IMG/VR virus record: IMGVR_UViG_3300026551_000007
Location: 1-21,153 of that record
Length of the DNA: 21,153 bases
From: a virus
Reading direction: 5' to 3' (one strand)
A model generated the notes under the pieces. The model made no database searches, was not told the origin of the DNA, and worked only from the letters and a program-made list of their open reading frames with translations. Below, piece after piece: positions 6,882 to 14,800 of this stretch. The first letter of the stretch is position 1; each line of letters opens with the position of its first letter. The position numbers and the translations under genes are program-made.

Positions 6882-7649
6882 ATGGCCCTATTCACGGACG
6901 GACCAATCAATGGGACGACGGACCTCCAGAATTATGAAAACGCCATCCTCGACGTCGCCAGCACGGAGAAGATCGACCTTTCCGGAAAAATCGCGCTGGC
7001 GCAGGACGAGATTGCGAGCGAGCTGACGCTATTCTTGCTGCGGAGGCTTCCCTTGCGCGATTTTCAATGGACGCTGCGGCGCAGCGTTGGAGTAAGCGAC
7101 GTCGCGGTGACTGCATCGTTACGGCAGTGGCACGCTCACAAGGCGCTGGCTCTGGTTTATCGTGACGCGTTCAACAGTCAACTGAACGACCGGTACCGAA
7201 GCAAGTGGAAGGAGTATGAGCAACTGGCCAAGACAAGCTCACAGAACTATTTTCAAATCGGCGTGGGACTTGTGGCGGGTCCTATTCCGAAAGCGGCGGT
7301 CCCGCTGGTGGCGACACTGCCGGGAGCGGGACCGGCCGCGACTTATTACGTGGCGGTGGCGTGGCTGAACCAGGCGGGACAGGAGGGCGGCGCGAGCGAC
7401 ACGGCGCAAATCAGTACTTCGAACGGGCAACAGCTCGTGGTCGAGGCTCAAACCCCTCCGGCCAACGTCACGGGCTGGAACGCGTATGTCGGGAACGCGC
7501 CGGATACTATCAGTCTTCAAAACGCCGGTCCAATCGCAGCCGGCAGCTCGTGGACCATGCCGGTGGGGCTGAAACGAGGCAGGCGGCCGGGACAGGGCCA
7601 GCAGCCGACTTCGTTTCTAGTAGATCAGCATGTGATGGAGAGGGGTTAG
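6882..7649 (+). CDS. Head-tail adaptor-like protein with an FN3/Ig-like C-terminal domain
   Basis: 255 residues in two parts. Residues 1 to about 140 are helical (ALAQDEIASELTLFLLRRLP; SLRQWHAHKALALVYRDAFN; RSKWKEYEQLAK), resembling gp6-like connectors that dock under the portal. Residues about 150-240 are a beta-rich module with the pattern ATYYVAVAWLNQAGQEGGAS ... VTGWNAYVG, matching FN3/Ig-like domains decorating phage structural proteins; a related module is in the hub protein near its residues 740-855. Such domains often bind cell-surface carbohydrate weakly. The start ATG 6882 has GGAG at 6864-6867, rather far. The adaptor call is from position plus helical make-up. Confidence 0.7.
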   Translation: MALFTDGPINGTTDLQNYENAILDVASTEKIDLSGKIALAQDEIASELTLFLLRRLPLRDFQWTLRRSVGVSDVAVTASLRQWHAHKALALVYRDAFNSQLNDRYRSKWKEYEQLAKTSSQNYFQIGVGLVAGPIPKAAVPLVATLPGAGPAATYYVAVAWLNQAGQEGGASDTAQISTSNGQQLVVEAQTPPANVTGWNAYVGNAPDTISLQNAGPIAAGSSWTMPVGLKRGRRPGQGQQPTSFLVDQHVMERG

Positions 7650-7653
7650 AAGC

Positions 7654-8151
7654 GTGGCGCAAGTTGGAAGCCTAACCACGAAGAAGCTGGCGGGAATTTT
7701 GGGCGCCAGCGAAGGCGTGCCCGGCGCGGTAGCGGCTCTGTGCGCGATGCAGAACGTGTCGCTGCCGGCGATTTCGGTGCAGCAGATTATCGCGCAGAAT
7801 GCAGCGGCAGATTTATCCGAGCGAAGCACGGCAACCAAATATCCGCTCATCTACGTGTATTGCAGCAAGGTGGTCAATCAGCTCCGGGAGAAGTTCCGGA
7901 AGTTTTCCGGAGACGCCCAGATGGTGGTGGAGGCCCGAGTATCGCAGGACCGGCTGGAGGAGATGGAAACGCACGTTCAGTTTTACGTGGATGCGATTAC
8001 ACAGGTCCTGGACAACAACCGGGGCGATTGGGGCGATGGAGTTTTTTATGGCGGAGGTTATGAAGTGACGTACGGCGGTGTAAAGCACGGCGGGCGCAAT
8101 TTCATACAGATCGCCAAAGTGTCTTTCGTTTTGGAGATCAGCACGGATTAA
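7654..8151 (+). CDS. Probable tail terminator / head-tail joining protein
   Basis: 165 residues, mixed alpha/beta: an N-terminal helical part (TTKKLAGILGASEGVPGAVA), then strands and helices (KYPLIYVYCSKVVN; FSGDAQMVVEARVSQDRLEE; HVQFYVDAITQVLDNN) and a beta-rich end (YEVTYGGVKHGGRNFIQIAKV). Length, fold pattern and position between the adaptor and tail tube fit the tail terminator, which caps the tail tube and joins it to the head. GTG 7654 is the start, 4 nt after the preceding stop, with GAGAGGGG (7636-7643) as the ribosome-binding site. I cannot tell terminator from head-completion protein by sequence alone. Confidence 0.65.
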   Translation: MAQVGSLTTKKLAGILGASEGVPGAVAALCAMQNVSLPAISVQQIIAQNAAADLSERSTATKYPLIYVYCSKVVNQLREKFRKFSGDAQMVVEARVSQDRLEEMETHVQFYVDAITQVLDNNRGDWGDGVFYGGGYEVTYGGVKHGGRNFIQIAKVSFVLEISTD

Positions 8152-8152
8152 T

Positions 8153-9322
8153 ATGTCGTACGTATCATCGAATGAAAATCGTTTCTACGTGGCTCTGGAA
8201 CAGAGTTACGGCAACGCGGCCGCCGTCACGGACGGGAATCGCATTCCGGCGGTGAAGCTGACCGCCAAGCAGCGGCTTGAAAAGGTCCAGCGGAAGGACA
8301 AGACGGGTTCCAGAACATTCGCTGGAAATCCGAGCGGTCTTCGAAAGGAGACGAGCTTTGAACTGAAGACCTACCTGACGAACTGGGCCGATCAAACCAG
8401 GCAGCCCGCGTACGGTCCTTTGTTTCAAGCGTGTCTGGGAAGCGCTGCGCTGCTTTGGGGCGGGGGGACGGTGGCGTCGGCAACGGATCCTTCCCGGATC
8501 GCATTCACGACGCCGCACGGCCTGACGCCGGGGCAGGCGGTGACGAACGGCGGGGAGATACGTTTTGCGGCCGCAATCGTCGACGATCATACGATTCTGC
8601 TCAATGCGCCATTCACAGAGTCGCCAGCAGCCGGCTCACTGGTCGGGCGCTCGGCTGTGTACACGCCGGCGAGAGATTTAAAGAGCGTGACGATTTTCGA
8701 CTACTGGAGTCCGGGAACTTCAGTGCAGAGGATCCTTTGCGGCGCTGCACTGGACAGGCTGACGGTGAAGGTAAACGGAGATTTCCACGAGTTCAGTTTC
8801 GCGGGCATGGGGCGGGATTTGGTGGACAGCTCGAGCTTCGAAGGCGGCCAGAGCGGGCTGACGGCGTTTCCTCCGGAGCCTACGGTGGGGGCGATCAACT
8901 ACTCGATTATTCCCGGCCACCTGGGTCAAGTGTGGCTGGGGAGCACGCCCGAGCGTTTTTTTACTCTGACGAGCGCGGAAGTGGCATTCGAGAACAACAT
9001 CGATTTGCGGGCGCGGGAGTTCGGCTCGGATCTACCGGCCGCAATTTCGCCGGGTTTGCGCATGGTGACGCTGGACATGAACTTGTATCAGCAGGACGAT
9101 GCGGCGACGAAGGCGCTGTATCAGGCGGCGCGGCAGAAATCGCCGATCAGCGTGATGCTCCAACTTGGCCAGCAGGAGGGGCAGCTATTCGGTATTTACC
9201 TGAAGAGCGTTATGCCTGAAGTGCCGGAATTCGACGATGCGGAAAAGCGGCAGCAGTGGCAATTCGGGAACTGCCGGGCGCAGGGGAGCATTGACGATGA
9301 AATTTTTGTGGCGTTTGGGTAG
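8153..9322 (+). CDS. Major tail tube protein
   Basis: 389 residues starting 1 nt after the previous stop. It opens with SYVSSNENRFYVALEQSYGN, then IPAVKLTAKQRLEKVQRKDK and ELKTYLTNWADQ, and later has VTIFDYWSPGTSVQRILCGA, VKVNGDFHEFSFAGMGRDLV and a C-terminal beta/helix pattern (EVAFENNIDLRAREFGSDLP ... LDMNLYQQDDAATKALYQAA), consistent with tube-forming proteins of non-contractile tails. Residues about 105-165 (GTVASATDPSRIAFTTPHGL ... ILLNAPFTESPAAGSLVG) look like an inserted surface Ig-like or hub-like domain. No sheath gene follows, so the tail should be siphovirus-like. It overlaps the next start by 26 nt. Confidence 0.75.
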   Translation: MSYVSSNENRFYVALEQSYGNAAAVTDGNRIPAVKLTAKQRLEKVQRKDKTGSRTFAGNPSGLRKETSFELKTYLTNWADQTRQPAYGPLFQACLGSAALLWGGGTVASATDPSRIAFTTPHGLTPGQAVTNGGEIRFAAAIVDDHTILLNAPFTESPAAGSLVGRSAVYTPARDLKSVTIFDYWSPGTSVQRILCGAALDRLTVKVNGDFHEFSFAGMGRDLVDSSSFEGGQSGLTAFPPEPTVGAINYSIIPGHLGQVWLGSTPERFFTLTSAEVAFENNIDLRAREFGSDLPAAISPGLRMVTLDMNLYQQDDAATKALYQAARQKSPISVMLQLGQQEGQLFGIYLKSVMPEVPEFDDAEKRQQWQFGNCRAQGSIDDEIFVAFG

Positions 9323-9722
9323 CAAGAGCAACAGGCGGACCGGTTCGAAGGACGGAGTATCGTACGAGAGCGTCCTGACAGTTCGCTCCAAGTCGATGCC
9401 GGGCGTCACGTTTGTGCTGAATCGCGTGTCGTTTGGGCGGCGCATGGAGCTGAGCAGGCAAATTCGTGAAATCAGCCGGCGCGGCGAGTTTCTCGAGGCC
9501 GGGAGCCAGGTGCAAGAAAAGATCGAGGCCAACATTTTGGCGCAGGAGGTCGATGGGATGTACTTGCGTTGGGGGCTGGTGAGCATCGAGGGCATGAGAA
9601 TCGATGGCGAGCCTGCTAGCGCCGGGCAGCTAATCGACAGAGGGCCGGAAGAATTGACGCGAGAGATCGTCGGCGCGATCAAGGAGCAGTGCGGGCTCAG
9701 CGATACCGAACGAAAAAATTGA
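9297..9722 (+). CDS. Tail assembly chaperone, unshifted product (lambda gpG-like role)
   Basis: 141 residues from ATG 9297, 26 nt inside the tail tube gene, with CAGGGGAG (9280-9287) upstream. The protein is basic at the start, then mixed (SYESVLTVRSKSMPGVTFVL; RRMELSRQIREISRRGEF), and ends in helices up to LSDTERKN. Its place between tube and tape-measure genes is that of the tail assembly chaperone, which coats the tape measure while the tube polymerises. The last codons before the TGA are on a slippery A-run, and an overlapping frame continues at -1 for 110 codons, the classic gpG/gpGT arrangement. No sequence similarity to lambda gpG is claimed. Confidence 0.8.
   Translation: MKFLWRLGSKSNRRTGSKDGVSYESVLTVRSKSMPGVTFVLNRVSFGRRMELSRQIREISRRGEFLEAGSQVQEKIEANILAQEVDGMYLRWGLVSIEGMRIDGEPASAGQLIDRGPEELTREIVGAIKEQCGLSDTERKN
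9713..9719 (+). promoter_or_regulatory. Probable programmed -1 frameshift site (A AAA AAT)
   Basis: The heptamer reads A AAA AAT in the upstream frame (codons AAA 9714-9716, AAT 9717-9719), directly before TGA 9720-9722. It fits the X XXY YYZ rule; after slipping back one base both tRNA sites can read AAA. The -1 frame is open from here to 10048. The position, at the overlap of the two tail chaperone frames, matches the conserved frameshift of long-tailed phages. Confidence 0.8.
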
Positions 9723-10051
9723 TTGTCGCATTCCATTTTCAGTTTGCCAACCAAGCCGCGTGGAAGTGCGACGGGTGCCGGAAGAGCGGCTTGGAGAGAA
9801 AACGGCGGTGTGGATGGATCGAGGGGACAGCATCCACGCCACCGGTGGTGGTCTGGGCGCGAAATAGCGTATCGGTGACGAGCTGCCCGACGTCGTACAT
9901 TACATCCGAGAGCATCGCGCTGTTGGAGGAGTTCCATGCGTGGAAACTTTTTGGAGCGACGGACTTGTACAGGCTGCCGGCTCGTTTGGTGGACGCGATT
10001 TTCATCCTGGAGAATGAGCTGAGATTGGAAAGAAACGATGCGCAGAATTGA
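9719..10051 (+). CDS. Tail assembly chaperone, -1 frameshift extension (gpGT-like), Cys4-containing
   Basis: This 110-codon open frame is one base behind the 141-residue chaperone frame and would be joined to it by a -1 shift at 9713-9719, giving a fusion of about 251 residues. It has no convincing start of its own: GTG 9689 has AAGGAG only 2 nt away. The extension contains C-x2-C-x10-C-x25-C (starting CDGC, then RRCGW, then TSCPTSYIT), which looks like a zinc-binding ribbon, followed by a helical end (IALLEEFHAWKLFGATDLYR; LVDAIFILENELRLER). By analogy the longer form would recruit the tape measure to the tube. It overlaps the next gene by 14 nt. Confidence 0.75.
   Translation: MIVAFHFQFANQAAWKCDGCRKSGLERKRRCGWIEGTASTPPVVVWARNSVSVTSCPTSYITSESIALLEEFHAWKLFGATDLYRLPARLVDAIFILENELRLERNDAQN
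9751..9794 (+). other. 9-bp stem-loop downstream of the frameshift site
   Basis: CCAAGCCGC (9751-9759) and GCGGCTTGG (9786-9794) pair perfectly around a 26-nt loop. The stem begins 31 nt after the slippery heptamer, further than the usual 5-9 nt for a stimulatory structure, so any role in frameshifting is doubtful. Confidence 0.4.
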
Positions 10052-10718
10052 GTTGCTGGACCTATTGCCGCATAGCGTGGCTAACCAATCTCGAAACGAT
10101 GTGCTTCGTGAATTAGCTGCGGTTTCGAGCGGCGGGGCGGCGATGAGCGTAGAGGGGCTGGGAGGATCAGGTGGTGGGGGGCCGCAGGATCCGATCAAGA
10201 ACGTCACGGAGCAATTGTCGGAACTGAGCAGGCACGTAACGGATCTGAGTTCATCACAACAAACGCTTGCCGGTGCGATGCAGGACAACACTCAGGCAGT
10301 GACTCGGAACACAGCAGTGAAAGGCAGTGGGCCGTCGGTCGCGAGCACGGTGGGGAATATCGCTTCCAGCTTGTTTGGGGGAGCGCTGAGCCTTTCGCCG
10401 ATCATCAGCGGACTCATGAGTCTTTTTGGCGGAGGCAGCAAACCGGCCGTTGCGCCGCTGACGCCTTTCCGGCTTCCCGCGCCAGTTCAGTATCAAGCCG
10501 GACTGACGGGAGGACCGGAGGGCCAAATTGTTCCGGTCGATTACGGGCAGGGCGGGCAAGCGCGGACGCCGGCTGCGAGTCCGGCTCCGCAGATCAACAT
10601 TCAAGTGAATGCCATGGACAGCCGTTCTTTTTTGGATCACAGCGCGGAGATCGCGAGCGCAGTGAGAGCGGCGCTGCTGAACTCGAATTCGCTGAACGAC
10701 GTCATCGCGGATCTGTGA
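10038..10718 (+). CDS. Very short tail tape measure-like protein
   Basis: 226 residues directly after the chaperone frames, where the tape measure is always found. There is a Gly-rich stretch (41-48), a coiled-coil-like region 53-90 (NVTEQLSELSRHVTDLSSSQ), a hydrophobic stretch 101-131 (VGNIASSLFGGALSLSPIIS), a Pro/Gly-rich middle and a C-terminus NIQVNAMDSRSFLDHSAEIA ... LNDVIADL that resembles the ends of small tape measure proteins. Typical siphophage tape measures have 600-2000 residues; about 220 is known from RcGTA. At the usual 0.15 nm per residue the tail tube would be roughly 35 nm. The start ATG 10038 has GGAAAGAAA upstream. A minor tail protein is the alternative. Confidence 0.65.
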   Translation: MRRIELLDLLPHSVANQSRNDVLRELAAVSSGGAAMSVEGLGGSGGGGPQDPIKNVTEQLSELSRHVTDLSSSQQTLAGAMQDNTQAVTRNTAVKGSGPSVASTVGNIASSLFGGALSLSPIISGLMSLFGGGSKPAVAPLTPFRLPAPVQYQAGLTGGPEGQIVPVDYGQGGQARTPAASPAPQINIQVNAMDSRSFLDHSAEIASAVRAALLNSNSLNDVIADL

Positions 10719-10719
10719 C

Positions 10720-11079
10720 ATGAGCGATTTTCCTGCCTTGAAGACGGGCGCCGTGCTGCAGTATCCGGCGCAAAAGGGGTTGGGCTTCTGTACCGATGTT
10801 CTGCGCTTCGTGGACGGGTCGGAGCAGCGATTTCGAGAGTATTCGACGCCACTACGGCGCTGGATGATCCGTCTGGACCTGCTGGACGACGGCGAATTGC
10901 AGCTGCTCCGCGAGTTTTTCTTAACCATGTCTGGCGCGGCGGGAAGCTTTGCGTTCACGGATCCCAGGGACGGCTCTAAATACGCCGATTGTTCTTTCGA
11001 GGGCGAAACGATGGACGGAGCGCTATTGGATGAAGGCAAGGCGAGAACCGGTCTGACCGTCCGAGAGAACCGAGACTGA
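10720..11079 (+). CDS. DUF2460-like distal tail protein, first copy
   Basis: 119 residues, starting 1 nt after the tape-measure stop, so probably translationally coupled. The pattern FPALKTGAVLQYP at the N-terminus, RWMIRLDLLDDGELQLLREF in the middle and AGSFAFTDPRDGSKYADCSF near the end matches DUF2460-type proteins, which form the distal ring joining tail tube and baseplate (the RcGTA g12 position). The next gene carries the same pattern, so the two are tandem paralogues. No extra domain is present here; this is the bare fold. Confidence 0.75.
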   Translation: MSDFPALKTGAVLQYPAQKGLGFCTDVLRFVDGSEQRFREYSTPLRRWMIRLDLLDDGELQLLREFFLTMSGAAGSFAFTDPRDGSKYADCSFEGETMDGALLDEGKARTGLTVRENRD

Positions 11080-11080
11080 A

Positions 11081-11875
11081 ATGCTCTATTACCCACAGCT
11101 CATGAGTGGCTCGGTGTGTCAATTTCCCGTCCGCTGGCGGGCAACGCTCAGAACCGCTTCGAACGAACTGCCCGGTGGCGCGAGCATCCGGATGAGAGAT
11201 CCCGGCGCCGGAACGATTCGCTGGCAACTCGAGTATGCGAGCTTGACGGACGACGAGCAGTCGGCCATGGTGCAATTATTTGAGGCGGCGGAGGGCCGGC
11301 TCGAAACTTTCACGTTTCTCGATCCCACGAACAATCTTTTGATGTGGAGTGAAGATTTGACCAAGCCGGTGTGGACCAGCGATCCGCTACTGCAACTGGT
11401 GGGCGGCGGCGCGGATCCATTTGGCGGGACTGGGGCGATACAGATAACCAATACCGCACAGACGGCGCAGCACGTGGTGCAGAGCTTGGGCGGCGCGAGC
11501 TGGTTCCAATACTGCTTCAGCGTTTATCTGCGCAGCGATTCACCTTCGACAGTTCAATTGATGCAATCGAGCAGCGTCGAGACTTCCCGCACCACAGCCG
11601 CCGTGGGCTCAACTTGGACCAGATTTGTGAAATCCGGAAGCCTGACCGTCAAGCAGGACGGCACCAGTTTTGGCGTTGAGTTACCGCCGGGTGTGAGAAT
11701 CAGCGCCTTCGGAGCACAAGTGGAGGCACAAATTGCTCCCGGATCCTACAAGAAGACGACCGACCACGCAGGTGTGTACCCGAAGACTCGATTTGAATCG
11801 GATTCATTTCCGATCACCACAGATGCGCGAAATCAGAATTCCTGCGGGGTGAACCTTGTGAGCAGCCTGGCGTGA
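11081..11875 (+). CDS. DUF2460-like distal tail protein, second copy, with inserted carbohydrate-binding-like module
   Basis: 264 residues. Residues 1-83 repeat the plan of the preceding gene: YPQLMSGSVCQFP, RWQLEYASLTDDEQSAMVQL and LETFTFLDPTN. The closing strands, which follow directly in the first copy, appear only at about 236-264 (TRFESDSFPITTD ... CGVNLVSSLA). Between them, 84-235 is a beta-sandwich-like module opening NNLLMWSEDLTKPVWTSDPL and closing FGAQVEAQIAPGSYKKTT, a pattern common in phage fibre and spike receptor-binding or CBM-like domains. So the protein appears to be a distal tail ring subunit displaying a ligand-binding domain. It starts 1 nt after the previous stop. Confidence 0.75.
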   Translation: MLYYPQLMSGSVCQFPVRWRATLRTASNELPGGASIRMRDPGAGTIRWQLEYASLTDDEQSAMVQLFEAAEGRLETFTFLDPTNNLLMWSEDLTKPVWTSDPLLQLVGGGADPFGGTGAIQITNTAQTAQHVVQSLGGASWFQYCFSVYLRSDSPSTVQLMQSSSVETSRTTAAVGSTWTRFVKSGSLTVKQDGTSFGVELPPGVRISAFGAQVEAQIAPGSYKKTTDHAGVYPKTRFESDSFPITTDARNQNSCGVNLVSSLA

Positions 11876-11890
11876 GGCGGTTGGAAACCA

Positions 11891-14800
11891 ATGGCTACGA
11901 TCAAAGATCTGAAGGAGCAGGAAGTTCCCGGCACGCCGCTGTTTCTGTTCGAATGCAAACTGAAGTCGGGCGACGTGCAACGCTGGAGCACTCACAGCGT
12001 TACGGTGGATGGACAGGCTTATCTGGCGCGCGTGTTGAAGCACAACCTGTTCGAACTTACCTCCTCAGCTGAAGCGGCGACCGACGGAGTATCGAAGATT
12101 TCGATCACGCTGGCGAACGCAGATGCATTCTTTTCGGCGATTGAACGGAATATCGGCTGGAAGGGCGCGCAGGTCACGGTCAAGTTTCTCTTTTTCGATT
12201 TGAAGAACAGCGCCGCGATGTCGGAGAGCGACGTTGCCTTTCGGGGCATTGCCAATCCTCCGGACGAATCGGATGAGTCCACGCTGCGGCTGAGTTTTGT
12301 GAGCCGGCTGAATCTTCAAAGAATCTTTCTGCCGGAGATTCGGATTCAAAAGCGGTGCCCGTGGGCATTTCCCACAACTGCGGCGCGACGGCAGGAGGCA
12401 GTGAGCGGCGGGGCGAAGGGAGAATTCTCACCGTTGTACCGCTGCGGGTACTCAGCCGACCAAACCGGTGGGGTTGGTAGTCTGAATGGCGCCACGCCGT
12501 ACAACACGTGCGACTTTACGCGCGCGCAATGCGAACAGCGCGGGATGTTCGACGCGGATAGCGCGAACCATGTTACGCGCAGATTTGGCGGCATCGAATT
12601 CGTACCGTCGTCAGTGATTGTTCGCAGCTATGGCGAGAAGGGGGCACACATTTCGACGGCGCTGGATAACCAGGCTCGATATAACGACTTCGTTCCGTTA
12701 CTGTATGGGACGGGCTGGTACCAGCCTCCGATCGTGTTTGCGCGGAACGACGGGAACCTGACGCGCACGGAAGTGCTGCTCGGAGCCGGAGAGATCACGG
12801 GCGTCGTAAAGGTAATCGTAAACGGTATCGAGATACCGGTTGGGATTTCCGGGACGAACATGACGGCGACGGGCTGGTACAACGTCGTGAGTCTTGGAGG
12901 CAGGTCAGGCAACTTCAATACCGATTTCAGCGATTCTGCCGGACATCCACTGGGCGACCCGTACGGAAGCATGGCGCTGCTGTCGGTGGTGGTACCCAAT
13001 CGAATCTCCGACGGCCGCTCGCTGCCGGACATCAAGGTGCTGATCCAAGGGCTGAAGCTAGCGCGGTTTGATTCGAGCCGCGCTCACACGGATGATGCGT
13101 TCACAAACAATCCCGCGTGGGTCCTGTTGGACGTGCTACGGCGCAGCGGATGGAGTCTGGATGAAATCGATCTGGCAAGTTTTGCCTCGGTGGCGCAACG
13201 TTGCGACGCTCTGGTACACGCGGTGGACCTGAATGGGAATGACACATTGATTCCCAGGTACCAATGCAACCTGCTGCTGACCAAGCGCCGCAGCGCGGGC
13301 GACGTTGTGCGCGGGATCCGAAACGCGTGCGCGCTGTATCTGATCTTCAGCCCGGCGGGGCTGCTTCAGTTGAATGCGGAAGACACATTGGCATTGCAGC
13401 AACCTGGCAAGCCAGCGGGCAGCAACAGCACCGAAGCTCTCCATGGCGGGTGGCCGGCGTACGAGTTCGGCGATAACGCATTTTCGGGCATCCTTCGGAG
13501 AGAGAATGGCGCGGTTACCCTTCGGGTATCGTCGCGCAGCGCGGCCGATACGCCGAACCGATACACGGTTGAGTTTCAAGATGATTTCAACGAATACCAG
13601 CAAGACAGCCTCTCGTTGGTGGATATTGACGATTCGTTGCTGTGCGGGCAGGACGTCACGACGTCGCTTGCCGCGCTCGGTCTGCCGAACTTCGATCAGG
13701 CGGCGAGAGCGACAGCCTTGCAGCTTTATAAGTCTGTACGCGGCAATACGTATGTCGAGTTCGAGACCAGCGTAAAGGCTGTGGGCCTGAAACCGGGTGA
13801 TCTGATCACGCTCACTTACGCAAAGGAGGGGTTTGATCGACAGCCTTTCCGGATCTTACGGATTGCGCCTGGAATGAACTTCCGAACGGCGGTGATCACT
13901 GCGCAGATTCATGACGACGAATGGTACAACGTTGTCAACTCGGGTGGGGCCGTTCTGGGAAGGCAGCCTGGGTTTGAGGTTGGGCTGCCGCGTCCGCTTG
14001 TGGGTGGCGTTTTCGACAGCGATGGCGTCGCGCAGTTTGCGATAGGGGAGTCGTCGGCGGCGAGCAGCGATGGAAGCATCACCACCACGCTGTCGGTTGG
14101 GTTTGGTGTCCCGGAGAAGCCCGCTGCGAGCAGCGCGGGCATACCGTTGGTGGCGCTCAATCCGCAGGTGGATACAACCGGTGGGAACCTGGCAGGCGGA
14201 CAAACGTTGTACTACGGCGTCAGCGCAGTGGACGCGAACGGTGCGGAGGGCGGGCTATCATTCACGGTCAAGGCCAGTATCCCGGCGGGAACAAACACCA
14301 GCCAAGTTACTCTTCGAAGCCTGAGCTTTTCATCAACGGCCAGCGGTTTTCATGTTTATCGCGGCACGACACCGGCGCAATTGTTACGGATCGCGGAGAA
14401 CGTCGTGATCGGCGCACAATTTGTGGATACCGGCGCTCAGCCAGAGCTGAAGGGTCCGCCAGACTACAACTACGACCACGCGAACTTTTGCTGGCGGCTG
14501 GAACTGCAGCCCGAGGTAAGAGTGAATATCCACTCTCCCACTACGGTTGGCAACTCCAGCCTGAATATGCTCCCGAACGAATTTAACGGAGCAAAAGTGC
14601 GTATTACGAAGGGCCCCGGGGCAGGGCAGGAGCGGACCATTGCTTCCAGCACCGCGACCGTCATCACACTTGCTTTGAAGTGGGACGTTGAGCCTGACGC
14701 AACGAGTTCGTTCTTAGTGGCGGACTCGGCATGGCAATTCGGAGCAACGAGCAATGCATCGCCGGTTTCGTTTGTAGTGCCGAACCGGGACGGCGCGACG

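Noticed and set aside
8431-9219. 262-codon + strand frame within the tail tube gene
   Set aside because: It is a low-complexity Arg/Gly-rich translation, with no ribosome-binding site, lying wholly inside a convincing tail gene in another frame.
9689-9718. Independent GTG start at 9689 for the second chaperone frame
   Set aside because: AAGGAG is present but only 2 nt from GTG, too close for efficient initiation. The slippery heptamer in the exact phase is a better explanation.
10254-11096. 280-codon minus-strand frame across tape measure and first DUF2460 gene
   Set aside because: The translation is Arg/Ser-rich with no motif, and it is opposite three tightly packed plus-strand genes.
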